Source: Magnetospirillum sp. ME-1
GTDB taxonomy: Bacteria; Pseudomonadota; Alphaproteobacteria; Rhodospirillales; Magnetospirillaceae
Direction: 5' to 3'
Length of the DNA stretch: 64,000 nt
Assembly: GCF_002105535.1 (NCBI RefSeq)
Contig: NZ_CP015848.1
Span: forward strand, 1,884,856 to 1,948,855
Below, piece by piece: positions 18,599 to 27,646 of this stretch. The notes under the pieces were generated by a model that saw nothing but the letters and a program-made list of their open reading frames with translations, was not told the origin of the DNA and searched no databases. The stretch's first letter is position 1, and every line of letters begins with the position of its first letter. The position numbers were made by a program, and so were the translations under genes.

Positions 18599-19330
18599 AT
18601 GGGCGCGTCAAAGACTTGCAGCGGATGTGAGGCGTGGTCCTCGCCTCGACGCGAGCCGATGCGCGACGTGCTGGGCAAGCGCTGCCCCTTCCCCACCCTG
18701 TCGTCCCGCTTTTCCGTCGCCAAGGGCAAGAACCTCTACCACCAGGGCGATCTGGTGGGGGGCGCCTATTCCCTGGCCACCGGCATGGTGGCTTTGGAGC
18801 GGGTGGACGAGGAAGGCGAGCTGGTCATCCTCAAGATCCTCCACCCCGGCGCCTTCTTTCCCTGCGCCAACATGCTGGGCGGCGGCATCCATGAAAGCTC
18901 GGCCCGCGCGCTGACCGAGATTACCGGCTGCTTCGTGCCGGCCGAGCGCCTCAACACCGCGTTGCAGGAGGACCCGTCGGTGGGGCTGGCGCTGCTGCGG
19001 CTCAGCTCGGCGGAAATCCGCGAGAACGAGGACGCCATCTTCCGCCTGTGCAGCGCCGACCTGCCCGACCGGGTGCTGTCCACCCTGGCCACCCTGGCCA
19101 CCGAGACCGGGGGACGCGACGCCAACGGCGACCTGTCGCTCACCCTGCCCATCTCGTGGCGGGATCTGGCCGCCATGGTGGGAACCGGCCCCGAGGTGAT
19201 CTCGCGCCTGCTGCGCCGTCTGGCCGATGCCGGCCGCCTCAGCTTCCACGGCCGCCACGTCACCCTGCACGCCGAGCCGTCCCGCCACATCCCCCTGTCC
19301 GGCCACGGCGGCCCCCTCTCCTATTCCTGA
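18599..19330 (+). CDS. FNR/CRP-family transcriptional regulator with N-terminal cysteines
   Basis: The 243-residue protein has a cyclic-nucleotide-binding-type beta domain and a C-terminal winged helix. The recognition helix GPEVISRLLRRL keeps the E-x2-SR pattern of FNR, which reads TTGAT. Cys7, Cys10, Cys29 and Cys111 occupy positions comparable to the [4Fe-4S] ligands of FNR, but the C-x2-C-x18-C spacing is longer than the usual one; Cys89 is extra. Oxygen or NO sensing is therefore likely but not certain. ATG 18599 follows GAGGGAG; an upstream GTG at 18584 is less likely. It stands alone, between clpB and a chemoreceptor. Confidence 0.87.
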   Translation: MGASKTCSGCEAWSSPRREPMRDVLGKRCPFPTLSSRFSVAKGKNLYHQGDLVGGAYSLATGMVALERVDEEGELVILKILHPGAFFPCANMLGGGIHESSARALTEITGCFVPAERLNTALQEDPSVGLALLRLSSAEIRENEDAIFRLCSADLPDRVLSTLATLATETGGRDANGDLSLTLPISWRDLAAMVGTGPEVISRLLRRLADAGRLSFHGRHVTLHAEPSRHIPLSGHGGPLSYS

Positions 19331-19351
19331 GCAACGATATTTCCTTGCCGA

Positions 19352-19374
19352 ACCGCCCGCGGCGAGCGGGCGGT
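19352..19374. terminator. Hairpin after the FNR-type gene
   Basis: ACCGCCCGC-GGCGA-GCGGGCGGT is a perfect 9-base stem 21 bases after the stop. No T run follows, so termination is likely weak or Rho-assisted. Confidence 0.5.
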
Positions 19375-19505
19375 AATAGGATATTGCATTCTCATGACGG
19401 CTTGGTTAGTTTATTTGACCATTCCGCCAGACAAGGTCTCTATCCTGAACCAGGCGGCATTCCGCATGATGGAGTCCCCATGCGCACCACCGGCCGCCCC
19501 TTGCC

Positions 19506-21236
19506 ATGACCATCGAATTCGATACCCGCTTCGGCCAGGAACTGTGCGAGGTCTTCTCGGCCGAGCTCGGCCTGGTGTGCAGCTTCATGGGCGAGGAAGG
19601 CCGCATCGTCGCCTCCAGCGTCAAGGAACGCATCGGCACCACCCACGCCATCGCGGCGCGCATCATGCGCGGCGAGATGGACGAGTACGGGGTCACCAGG
19701 GAAGAGGCCGCCAAGTCTTCGGGCATGCGCGAAGGCGTCAACATGGGCGTCGATTTCGAAGGAAGCCGGCTGATCAATTTCGGCATCGCCGGGCCCTTAG
19801 AGACCGTGCGCCCCCTGGCCCGCATCGTGCGGTTCTGCGTCACCTCGCTCCTTCGCATCCGCCAGGAGGAAACCACCATCGTCGCCGCCTTCGCCCGCGA
19901 GACCGGCGGCATCGGCAAGCAGATGATCGAGATCGCCGAGGACATCGACGAGGTGGCGACCAGGGTCGCCGACCAGCACACCCTGCTGGCCGAGTTGCAG
20001 CAGGGCATCCGCGCCCTGTCGGAAGCCAACGAACGCATCGTCGCCGCCATGGACGAAACCCTGTCGGGCGCCACCGCCGCCTCGGCCGAGGCAGAAACCT
20101 CCCAGCAGCGGGTCAGGGGCTCGCTGGGCGGCATCGACGACGTGGTGCGCATGGTCACCGACGGGCGCGGCCTGCTCTTGGAATTGCAGGACGCCATGAG
20201 CAGCGTGGTGGGCGTGGCCCAGGGCATCGGCCACATCGCCCGCCAGACCAACCTGCTGGCCTTGAACGCCACCATCGAGGCGGCCCGGGCGGGGGAACAC
20301 GGCAAGGGCTTCGCCGTGGTGGCCGGCGAGGTCAAGGAACTGTCGCGCCGGGCCGGATCGGCCAGCGCCGAGATCCGAAAGACCCTGGAGGGGCTGACCG
20401 GCACCGCCGGCAAGCTGGTGGAGCAAGGCGACCAGAGCGCCACCAAGGCCAGCGGCCTGACCGCCGAGACCGCCGCCATCGCCGACGCCATGGACCACAT
20501 CCGCGCCTCGCTGGCCGAGATGGCCGGGCGGGTGGAGAACGTGGCCGGCGACGCCACCTCCATCCACGACCGCTCGTCGGAACTGTCGGCCGAGATCGAC
20601 CAGGCCGCCGCCGGGCTGGCCGAGTTCAAGACCCGCCTGGATGACGCCCGCAACCGCCTGCAGGACCTGCTGGGCGCCGGCGAGCGGCTGGTGGTGCTGA
20701 CCGCCCAGGCCGGCATCGAGACGCCGGAAACCCCCTTCGTCGCCCTGGCGCGCGAAAAGGCCAGGGACATCGGTGCCCTGTTCGAGCAGGAACTGGCCAA
20801 GGGAACCCTCTCGGCCGCCGATCTGTTCGACGAGGATTACCGGGCGGTGGCGGGGAGCAACCCCACCCAGTACGCCACCCGCTTTTCCGACTTCACCGAC
20901 CGGGTGCTGCCCGCCATTCAGGACGGGGTAAAGGCGGGCAACGACCGCATCGTGTTCTGCGCCGCCGTGGACCGCAACGGCTACCTGCCCACCCACAACG
21001 CCGAGTTCTCGAAGCCCCAGGGGGCGGACCCGGCCTGGAACGCCGCACACTGCCGCAACCGCCGCAAGTTCGACGATGCCGTGGGCCTCAAGGCGGCGCG
21101 GGCCACCGATCCCTTCACCGTGCAGAGCTATCGCCGCGACATGGGCAACGGCCGCCAGGCCCTGATGCTGGACGTCTCCGCCCCCATCATGGTGAACGGC
21201 CGCCACTGGGGCGCGCTCAGGCTGGGCTACGTGTAG
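19506..21236 (+). CDS. Soluble chemoreceptor with diacid-recognition-like N-terminal domain
   Basis: The 576-residue protein has no transmembrane segment. Residues 1-115 resemble the putative sugar-diacid recognition domain of CdaR-type regulators ([17 protein letters not shown], then [14 protein letters not shown]). Residues about 130-390 are a chemoreceptor signalling domain with the conserved tip region [19 protein letters not shown]. The last 120 residues ([34 protein letters not shown]) match a domain often at the C-terminus of alphaproteobacterial cytoplasmic receptors. It probably senses an intracellular metabolite and signals to a CheA array. The start is ATG 19506; no strong ribosome-binding site is visible. 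Confidence 0.88.
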   Translation: MTIEFDTRFGQELCEVFSAELGLVCSFMGEEGRIVASSVKERIGTTHAIAARIMRGEMDEYGVTREEAAKSSGMREGVNMGVDFEGSRLINFGIAGPLETVRPLARIVRFCVTSLLRIRQEETTIVAAFARETGGIGKQMIEIAEDIDEVATRVADQHTLLAELQQGIRALSEANERIVAAMDETLSGATAASAEAETSQQRVRGSLGGIDDVVRMVTDGRGLLLELQDAMSSVVGVAQGIGHIARQTNLLALNATIEAARAGEHGKGFAVVAGEVKELSRRAGSASAEIRKTLEGLTGTAGKLVEQGDQSATKASGLTAETAAIADAMDHIRASLAEMAGRVENVAGDATSIHDRSSELSAEIDQAAAGLAEFKTRLDDARNRLQDLLGAGERLVVLTAQAGIETPETPFVALAREKARDIGALFEQELAKGTLSAADLFDEDYRAVAGSNPTQYATRFSDFTDRVLPAIQDGVKAGNDRIVFCAAVDRNGYLPTHNAEFSKPQGADPAWNAAHCRNRRKFDDAVGLKAARATDPFTVQSYRRDMGNGRQALMLDVSAPIMVNGRHWGALRLGYV

Positions 21237-21271
21237 GCGAGATGCGGGCGTCGTGACGCTCGCATCTCGCC
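21236..21271. terminator. Bidirectional hairpin between chemoreceptor and pyk
   Basis: GGCGAGATGCG pairs perfectly with CGCATCTCGCC across 14 bases. It fills the whole gap between two convergent stop codons. Neither side has a clear T run. Confidence 0.7.
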
Positions 21272-21272
21272 A

Positions 21273-22733
21273 TCAATCCGAATTGTGCCTGTGGTGGTTG
21301 CCGTGATCTTCCACCTCGGCCACCCGCAGGATGTTGGTGGTGCCCGAATGGCCGAAGGGCACGCCGGCGGTGATCACCACCCGGTCGCCGACGCGGGCGA
21401 AGCCCTCGCTTTGGGCGAAGTTCACCGCCTTGCTCACCATTTCGGTGAAGCTGCGCACGTCCTTGGCCATGATGGAATGAGCCCCCCACACCAGGGCCAT
21501 CTGGCGCGCCACCTCGATGTCGGCGGTCACCGACAGGATCGGCTGCTCGGGCCGTTCGCGGGCGGCGCGCAGCGTGGTCGAGCCCGACGAGGTAAAGGTG
21601 ACGATGGCCGCCGCCCCCAGGGTATGGGCCACCTGGCGGGCCGCGGCGCTGATGGCGTCCCGCGTGGTGTGCTCGGGGTCCAGCCGCGACGCGTCGGTGA
21701 TGATCTGGTAGTTCTTGTCGTGCTCCACCTGCCCGATGATGCGGTCCATCATGGTCACCGCCTCCACCGGATATTCGCCCGAGGCGGTTTCCGCCGACAG
21801 CATCACCGCATCCGAACCGTCATAGACGGCGGTGGCCACGTCCGAGGCCTCGGCCCGGGTGGGCGACGGCGCATGGACCATGGAATCCAGCATCTGGGTG
21901 GCGACCACCACCGGCTTGCCCGCCCGGCGGCAGGCCTTGATGATGCGCTTTTGCAGGATCGGCACCGTCTCGGGCGGGCATTCCACGCCCAGATCGCCGC
22001 GGGCTACCATCACCGCGTCCGACCATTCGATGATCGAGGCCAGGTGCTCGATGGCCGAGGGCTTTTCCAGCTTGGACAGGATGCGCACCCGCGACCCCAC
22101 ATAGGAGCCGATCAGGCGCCGCGCCTCCTGCACGTCCGAGGGGCGCTGCACGAAGGACAGCGCGATCCAGTCGGCCCCCATCTCCACGGCGAATTCCAGG
22201 TCGCGGCGGTCCTTCTCGGTGAGCGGCGAGATGGGCAGCATGACGCCCGGCACGTTGACGCCCTTGTGGTTGGAGATCTCGCCGCCCACCGTCACGCGGG
22301 TCTCGGCGAAGTCGGGACCACAGGATTCCACGGTCAGGCGCAGCTTGCCATCGTCGATCAGAAGGTCGCTGCCGGGCTTCAGGGCCGCGAACACCTCGGG
22401 ATGATGAAGGGGGGCGCGGACGGCGGTGCCCAGGGCGTCGTCCATGTCCAGGCGGAAGGCGGCGCCGGTTTCCAGCCGGGCGCGGCCGCCCTCGAAATCG
22501 CCGACGCGGAGCTTGGGCCCCTGCAGGTCGGCCAGGATGGCGATGGGCCGCTTCACCTTCTTTTCCAGCTCGCGGATGGTGAAGATGCGCTTCTTGTGGT
22601 CGTCGTGGCTGCCGTGGCTGAAATTCAGGCGGAAGACGTCGGCCCCGGCCAGGAACAGGGCCTCGATGGCCTCGGACGTCGAGGAGGCCGGGCCCAGAGT
22701 GGCGATGATCTTCGCATTGCGTGCGCGTCGCAT
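21273..22733 (-). CDS. pyk: Pyruvate kinase
   Basis: The 486-residue enzyme makes pyruvate and ATP from phosphoenolpyruvate and ADP, the last step of glycolysis. RLNFSHGSHDDH near the start, the KLEKPSAIEHL catalytic lysine block and MVARGDLGVECPPE are characteristic, followed by the SAETASGEYPVEAV segment. ATG 22733 after GGGGA gives normal length. It is convergent with the chemoreceptor and transcribed alone. Confidence 0.97.
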   Translation of the reverse strand: MRRARNAKIIATLGPASSTSEAIEALFLAGADVFRLNFSHGSHDDHKKRIFTIRELEKKVKRPIAILADLQGPKLRVGDFEGGRARLETGAAFRLDMDDALGTAVRAPLHHPEVFAALKPGSDLLIDDGKLRLTVESCGPDFAETRVTVGGEISNHKGVNVPGVMLPISPLTEKDRRDLEFAVEMGADWIALSFVQRPSDVQEARRLIGSYVGSRVRILSKLEKPSAIEHLASIIEWSDAVMVARGDLGVECPPETVPILQKRIIKACRRAGKPVVVATQMLDSMVHAPSPTRAEASDVATAVYDGSDAVMLSAETASGEYPVEAVTMMDRIIGQVEHDKNYQIITDASRLDPEHTTRDAISAAARQVAHTLGAAAIVTFTSSGSTTLRAARERPEQPILSVTADIEVARQMALVWGAHSIMAKDVRSFTEMVSKAVNFAQSEGFARVGDRVVITAGVPFGHSGTTNILRVAEVEDHGNHHRHNSD

Positions 22734-22829
22734 ATGATTCCCCAATGGTACTTCCCGCCGCCCAGCATAGCAGAGGCGCCATGGGCGGCAACCACGCCTA
22801 TGTCTCAACGTCGTGACGGAATTCCGATA

Positions 22830-23540
22830 TTACAACGCCTGTCGGCCGTAGCGGGTCAGCACGAAGCCCAGATGGGAGCGCATGGCGGCTTCCGCCGCCA
22901 CCGGGTCCCTGGCCTTCACCGCCTCGAAGATGGCACGGTGCTGGCCTAAGATCACCCGATCATCCTCGCGCGATGGGAACAGTTCGTAGCGGTGATAGTC
23001 CACCATCTGGTGCAGGATGCCCCTGATCACCGCCATGATGTGGAGGTAGATTCCCGATCCCGACGCCTTGGCGATGGCCAGGTGGAAGCAGACGTCGTTC
23101 TCGCTCTTGTGCGCCCCGCCGGCCATGTCGGCCTCGGTGGCCGCCATGATGCGGGCCAATTCGGCCAGATCCTCGTCCGAGCGGTTGAGCGCGGCGCGCC
23201 CCACCGCCCAGGCCTCGAGAATGGCCCGGATCTCCGCCAGGTCATGCAGATTGTCGCGGTTGACGCGGACCAGTTCCAGCATGCCGGGGTCCATGGCCGC
23301 CGAACTGGCGATCACCCGGGTGCCGCCGCCCTGGACGGCGTCCAGCAGTCCCTGGGTCTTCAGGGATTGCAGCGCGGCGCGGATGGAGACGCGGCTGACC
23401 CCCATCTCTTCCGCCAATTGCCGCTCGCCGGGCAGACGGTGGCCCGGTCCCCATTCGCCCGACGCGATGCGGGCGAGAATCCGGTCGGTGACCTGATCCG
23501 ATATGCGCGTGCCGTTCCCGGCCTTGGGCTTGGAGTTCAT
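22830..23540 (-). CDS. GntR-family regulator, FadR subfamily
   Basis: The 236-residue repressor-type protein has an N-terminal winged helix (LPGERQLAEEMGVSRVSIRAALQSL) and a C-terminal all-helical FCD effector domain. That domain keeps the metal-binding pattern D-x3-H (NDVCFHLAIA), then QHRAI and SHLGF. It diverges from the binding-protein/CoA-ligase genes. The 6+6 inverted repeat between them is its probable operator and recurs before the thioesterase-thiolase-PaaK genes. The effector may be an aromatic acid or its CoA ester; this is inference from context. Confidence 0.9.
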   Translation of the reverse strand: MNSKPKAGNGTRISDQVTDRILARIASGEWGPGHRLPGERQLAEEMGVSRVSIRAALQSLKTQGLLDAVQGGGTRVIASSAAMDPGMLELVRVNRDNLHDLAEIRAILEAWAVGRAALNRSDEDLAELARIMAATEADMAGGAHKSENDVCFHLAIAKASGSGIYLHIMAVIRGILHQMVDYHRYELFPSREDDRVILGQHRAIFEAVKARDPVAAEAAMRSHLGFVLTRYGRQAL

Positions 23541-23643
23541 GATCCACGCCCCCCACTTCTTCGTTATGCTTTAGATGGTGCGCCCACCCCGAGGCGGCGT
23601 CAAGCCGTGGCGAGCGCACTTTCGGACTTCGCTTTTACGTAAT

Positions 23644-23661
23644 TCGGTACTACAATACCGA
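23644..23661. promoter_or_regulatory. Probable operator of the FadR-type regulator, copy 1
   Basis: TCGGTA-CTACAA-TACCGA is a perfect inverted repeat with 6-base arms and a 6-base spacer. It lies between the divergent regulator and binding-protein genes. A nearly identical site is at 55749-55766. Confidence 0.7.
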
Positions 23662-23714
23662 CAAAAATAAGAAGTGATTAGCCTGGATAAATCATACGAA
23701 GTGGGAGGAACTTC

Positions 23715-24869
23715 ATGAATTGGAAGCGTACGGCCGGGGCTGCCCTGGCGGTGATGACGGGCGTTTGCGCGGCGACTGCCGCACTCGCCGCCGAGCCCAT
23801 CAAGATCGGCATGTTTCTGTCGGTCACCGGGCAGATGTCGCCCATGGGCGACCCGCAGAAGCGCACCTTCGACTACATGATCGACAAGGTCAACGCCCAG
23901 GGCGGCGTGCTGGGGCGCAAGATCGAAGCCATCATCTATGACGACGGGTCCGAGCCGGAAAAGGCCGCCACCTTCGTCAAGCGCCTGATCGACAACGACA
24001 AGGTGGACATCATCATCGGCGGGTCGGGCACGCCCACCTCCATGGCGGTTCTCGGCCTGATCGAGCGCGCCGAGATTCCCTACATGTCGCTGGGCGGCGG
24101 CACCGCCATCGGCGACCCGGTGCGCAAGTGGACCTTCAAGTTCCCGCAATCCGACCGGCTGGCCGCCGAGAAGGTGCTGGCCGACCTGAAGAAGCGCGGC
24201 CTGACCAAGATCGCCCTGCTGTCGGAAAACGTCGGCTTCGGCAAGTCCGGCCATGACCAGACCGTCAAGCTGGCGCCCCAGTACGGCGTCGAGATCCTGA
24301 TCGACGAGGTCTATTCGCCCAAGGACCCGGACGTCACCCCGCAGCTGACCAAGATCCGCGGCACGGCCGGCGTGCAGGCCCTGTTCATCTTCGGCACCGG
24401 CACCGGCCCCGCCGTCGCCACCAAGAACCTGAAGCAGCTGGGTCTGACCCTTCCGGTCTACCAGTCCCACGGCGTGGCCTCGAAGGAGTTCCTGCGTCTG
24501 GTCGGCACCGCCGCCGACGGCACCCGCCTGCCGGCCGGCGCCCAGGCGGTGGCCGAGCAGCTGCCCGCCACGGACCGCCAGAAGAAGGTGGTCATGGACT
24601 TCAAGAAGGAATACGAGGAGCGCAACAAGCCGCTGGAAGTCAGCCCGCTGCCCGGTCACGGCCTCGACGCCCTGATGATGGCCGTGGACGCCTTCAAGCG
24701 TGCCGGCACCACCGACAAGGCCAAGGTCCGCGACGCCATCGAGCAGACCAAGGACTTCGTCGCCACCACCGGCATCTACACCTACTCGCCCACCGACCAC
24801 ATGGGTCTGGGTCTCGAATCCTTCAAAATGGTCGAGATCAAGAACGGTGACTGGGTCCTGGTGGAATAG
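23715..24869 (+). CDS. ABC transporter periplasmic binding protein, Leu/Ile/Val type
   Basis: The 384-residue protein has a signal peptide cleaved near residue 25 (AALA-AEPIK) and the two-lobed type I periplasmic fold (IKIGMFLSVTGQMSPMGD; NAQGGVLGRKIE). Relatives bind branched-chain amino acids or aromatic acids. The next gene is an aroyl-CoA-ligase-like enzyme, so an aromatic acid is my preferred ligand. No permease or ATPase genes lie nearby, so it must share a transporter encoded elsewhere. GTGGGAGGAA precedes the ATG. Confidence 0.92.
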   Translation: MNWKRTAGAALAVMTGVCAATAALAAEPIKIGMFLSVTGQMSPMGDPQKRTFDYMIDKVNAQGGVLGRKIEAIIYDDGSEPEKAATFVKRLIDNDKVDIIIGGSGTPTSMAVLGLIERAEIPYMSLGGGTAIGDPVRKWTFKFPQSDRLAAEKVLADLKKRGLTKIALLSENVGFGKSGHDQTVKLAPQYGVEILIDEVYSPKDPDVTPQLTKIRGTAGVQALFIFGTGTGPAVATKNLKQLGLTLPVYQSHGVASKEFLRLVGTAADGTRLPAGAQAVAEQLPATDRQKKVVMDFKKEYEERNKPLEVSPLPGHGLDALMMAVDAFKRAGTTDKAKVRDAIEQTKDFVATTGIYTYSPTDHMGLGLESFKMVEIKNGDWVLVE

Positions 24870-24884
24870 CCGGACGTCGATAAA

Positions 24885-24917
24885 GGCGAGCCGCGTCATG
24901 CGGCTCGCCACCCTTTT
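24885..24917 (+). terminator. Terminator or attenuator between binding protein and CoA ligase
   Basis: GGCGAGCCGC-GTCAT-GCGGCTCGCC is a perfect 10-base stem followed by ACCCTTTT. It ends only 12 bases before the ligase ATG, so it probably lowers read-through and lets the binding protein be made in excess. Confidence 0.8.
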
Positions 24918-24929
24918 CGGGGTGAATTC

Positions 24930-26432
24930 ATGAACGCAGCCGACGAAATTCTCGGCCCCAGCCTCGGCTCGGGTCGCGGGGAGAGCCTTGCCATCATCTG
25001 CGGCGGGCAGACCCTGACCTATGATCAGCTGAACCGGTTGGCCTGCCGCTTCGGCAACGCCATGCTGGCCGCCGGCGTCAAGCGCCAGCAGCCGGTCCTG
25101 CTGCTGCTCGACGATGGCCCCGAGCTGGTGGCGGCCTATCTGGGCGCCATGAAGGCCGGGCTGGTGGCGGTGGCGCTCAACACCCGCCTGGCGGCCAAGG
25201 ACCTGTCCCATGCCCTGGGCGACAGCGGCTCGCCGCTGCTGCTGGCCGAAAGCGCGCTGAAGGATCTGGCCGCCGAATCCCTGGCCATGGCCCGCGCCTC
25301 GGCCCGCATGGTGACCACCGACGATTTCGCCGGTTTCCTGGCGGGCGCCTCCGACCAATTGTCCTCGGCCGACATGTCGCCCGAGGATATGGCCCTGTGG
25401 ATGTACACCTCGGGCACCACCGGCCAGCCCAAGGGCGCCGTGCATGTCCACGGCTCGATCCCTTTGGGCGAGCGCCATGTGCGCGAGAATCTGGGCGTCC
25501 TGCCCGGCGACCGCATCTTCTCGACGTCAAAGCTGTTCTTCGCCTATCCCCTGGGCCATTGCCTGATCGGCGCGCTGCGCTGTGGCGCAACCCTGGTGCT
25601 GCATCGCGGCTGGCCCGACGCGGCGGCCGCCGCCGAGGTCATCGAGCGTACCCGGCCCAAGGTGGTGCTGTCCGTCCCCTCGCTCTACCGCATCATGCTG
25701 AAGGACAGCGTGGCGTCTTCCGAGGCGTTCAGGACCGTGCGCACCTGGGTCTCGGCGGGCGAGAACCTGCCGGCCGAGCTGTGCCGCCGCTGGATGGAGG
25801 AGACCGGCGGGCTGATGCTGGAAGGCATCGGCGCCACCGAAGCACTGTTCCTGTTCATCGCCAGCACGCCCACGGCCATGAAGCCCGGCGCCTGCGGCCG
25901 GCCGCTGCCCTGGGCCGAGGCCCAGTTGCGCACGCCGTCGGGCGAGATCATCACCACGCCCGACACCCCCGGCGATCTGTGGGTGCGCATGGACTCGCTG
26001 TTCCGCCGCTACCACAACCGCCCCGACGTCACCCAACGGGTGCTCAAAGACGGCTGGTGGAAGACCGGCGACGTGTTCAGCATGGATGCCGAGGGCTGGT
26101 GGAGCCCCCAGGGGCGCTCCGACGACATGATCAAGGTATCGGGCCAGTGGGTCAGCCCCGCCGAGGTGGAAGAGGCCGCCCTGATGGTGCCGGGCGTCGC
26201 CGACGCCGTGGCGGTGGGCATTCCCAACGAGGATGGGCTGGTCCGCCTGGTGCTCTATGCCGTGCCGGAACCGGGCGAGCGCGAGCCGGTGCTGGAAACC
26301 CGCATCGTCGATACCCTGCGCTCGAAGCTGGCCATCTACAAATGCCCGCGTACCGTCCGCTTCCTCGAGGTGATTCCCCGCACCGCCACCGGCAAGGTGC
26401 AGCGGTTCAAGCTGCGCGAGGCGGGGGGCTGA
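24930..26432 (+). CDS. Benzoate-CoA-ligase-like AMP-forming acyl-CoA synthetase
   Basis: The 500-residue ANL-superfamily enzyme activates a carboxylic acid with ATP and CoA. It has the P-loop YTSGTTGQPKGAVH, the GWWKTGDVF adenylation motif and the catalytic lysine in RTATGKVQRFKLRE. The LSVPSLYRIML and KLFFAYPLGH stretches resemble benzoate- and hydroxybenzoate-CoA ligases. It follows an ABC binding protein and probably belongs to anaerobic or microaerobic aromatic acid use. The exact substrate cannot be fixed from sequence reading. Confidence 0.88.
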   Translation: MNAADEILGPSLGSGRGESLAIICGGQTLTYDQLNRLACRFGNAMLAAGVKRQQPVLLLLDDGPELVAAYLGAMKAGLVAVALNTRLAAKDLSHALGDSGSPLLLAESALKDLAAESLAMARASARMVTTDDFAGFLAGASDQLSSADMSPEDMALWMYTSGTTGQPKGAVHVHGSIPLGERHVRENLGVLPGDRIFSTSKLFFAYPLGHCLIGALRCGATLVLHRGWPDAAAAAEVIERTRPKVVLSVPSLYRIMLKDSVASSEAFRTVRTWVSAGENLPAELCRRWMEETGGLMLEGIGATEALFLFIASTPTAMKPGACGRPLPWAEAQLRTPSGEIITTPDTPGDLWVRMDSLFRRYHNRPDVTQRVLKDGWWKTGDVFSMDAEGWWSPQGRSDDMIKVSGQWVSPAEVEEAALMVPGVADAVAVGIPNEDGLVRLVLYAVPEPGEREPVLETRIVDTLRSKLAIYKCPRTVRFLEVIPRTATGKVQRFKLREAGG

Positions 26433-26446
26433 GGCGATAACGGGGC

Positions 26447-26565
26447 TCCCGCCCCGGCCCCGGCTGGAGGCGATGCCCCCAGACCTCCCTTTGGTTTATA
26501 AGTGAAATGGGGTCCGGGGCTTGGCCCCGGATGGGTTCGGGCGATAGCCCGACTGCACGGAGCGC
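26447..26565. repeat. GC-rich inverted-repeat element between the ligase and oxidoreductase genes
   Basis: The stretch contains nested palindromes: GGGTCCGGGGCTTGGCCCCGGA and TTCGGGCGATAGCCCGA, plus a left part with CCGCCCCGGCCCCGG. It looks like a non-coding dispersed repeat. It ends just before the next start codon. I saw no second copy in the window. Confidence 0.5.
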
Positions 26566-26570
26566 TCGCC

Positions 26571-27521
26571 ATGAAAGCCATAATCTGCGACCGGTTCGGC
26601 GGCCCCGAGGTGATGCGCCTGGACGAGATCGAGACGCCGACGCCCGGTCCCGGCGAGGTGCTGATCCGCGTCCATGCCGCCGGAGTCAATCCGGTGGACT
26701 GGAAGATCAGGGAAGGCGGACTGGCGCGGCTGTTTCCCTGCAAGTTCCCGCTGATCCCAGGCTGGGACGCCGCCGGCACCATCGCGGCGCTGGGGGACGG
26801 CGTAACCGGCCTGTCCTTGGGCGAGCGGGTGTGGTCGTTCTGCCGCAAGCCCGACATCCAGTGGGGCACCTACGCCGAATACGTGGTGATGAGCGCCGAC
26901 GGCGTGGCGCCCATGCCGGCCAATTACACCTTCGCCCAGGCCTCGACCGTGCCGCTGGCGGCGCTGACCGCATGGCAATCCCTGCTGGAGGTGGCCCAAT
27001 TGCGCCCCGGCCAGAGCGTGCTGATCCATGCGGGGGCGGGCGGCGTCGGCGGCTTCGCCGTTCCCATGGCCAAGTGGGTGGGGGCAAGGGTGATCGCCAC
27101 CGCCCAGGCCGCCAACCACGAGTATGTCCGCGCCCTGGGGGCCGACCACGTCATCGACTACGCGGCCGAGGATTTCGTCGCCGCCACCCGCGCCCTGGCG
27201 CCTGAAGGCGTCGACATGGCTTTCGGTACGGTGGGCGGCGAGGTGCTGACCCGATCCTACGAAACGGTGAGGGCGGGCGGGCTGCTGGTCTCCATCACCG
27301 ACAAGACCGACAAGGATCTGGCCGAGCGCCTCGGCATCCGCTGCAAGTACGTCTTCGTCAAACCCGATTCCGGCCATCTGCGCCGCCTGGCCTCGCTGGC
27401 GGAACAGGGCGTGCTGCGGGTTCCCGACATCGTCGAGATGCCGCTGGCGCGTGCGGCGCAAGCCCTGGACCTGTCCAGCACCGGGCATGTGCGCGGCAAG
27501 ATCGTGTTGACCATCGGCTGA
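26571..27521 (+). CDS. NADP-dependent medium-chain oxidoreductase (quinone reductase type)
   Basis: The 316-residue protein is a zinc-free medium-chain dehydrogenase/reductase. It has MKAIICDRFGGPEVM at the start, an AGVNPVDWKIREG segment, and the Rossmann motif HAGAGGVGGFAVPMAKW near residue 170. Family members reduce quinones or enones with NADPH; the physiological substrate is unknown. ATG 26571 is chosen by homology to the usual N-terminus; the ribosome-binding site is weak. Confidence 0.88.
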   Translation: MKAIICDRFGGPEVMRLDEIETPTPGPGEVLIRVHAAGVNPVDWKIREGGLARLFPCKFPLIPGWDAAGTIAALGDGVTGLSLGERVWSFCRKPDIQWGTYAEYVVMSADGVAPMPANYTFAQASTVPLAALTAWQSLLEVAQLRPGQSVLIHAGAGGVGGFAVPMAKWVGARVIATAQAANHEYVRALGADHVIDYAAEDFVAATRALAPEGVDMAFGTVGGEVLTRSYETVRAGGLLVSITDKTDKDLAERLGIRCKYVFVKPDSGHLRRLASLAEQGVLRVPDIVEMPLARAAQALDLSSTGHVRGKIVLTIG

Positions 27522-27531
27522 AACGCCTCAC

Positions 27532-27629
27532 GTCATCCCGAGCATGTGCGAGGGATCTCCGCCTGGACCATTGGGACCGGTTCGGAATGGCCGCGCCAGG
27601 ACGAGATCCCTCACTGCGTTCGGGATGAC
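27532..27629. repeat. REP-like inverted repeat, family A copy 3
   Basis: The element begins GTCATCCCGAGCATGTGCGAGGGATCTC and ends GAGATCCCTCACTGCGTTCGGGATGAC on the same strand, so the two ends are inverted. It lies between two convergent genes and may also act as a terminator for both. Confidence 0.85.
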
Positions 27630-27646
27630 AGGGCAAGTCTGCGGTA

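Noticed and set aside
22815-22836. AATTC...ATATTAC string near pyk as a third operator of the FadR-type regulator
   Set aside because: It aligns with the other two only with a gap and lacks the inverted TACC arm; it also overlaps the regulator stop codon.
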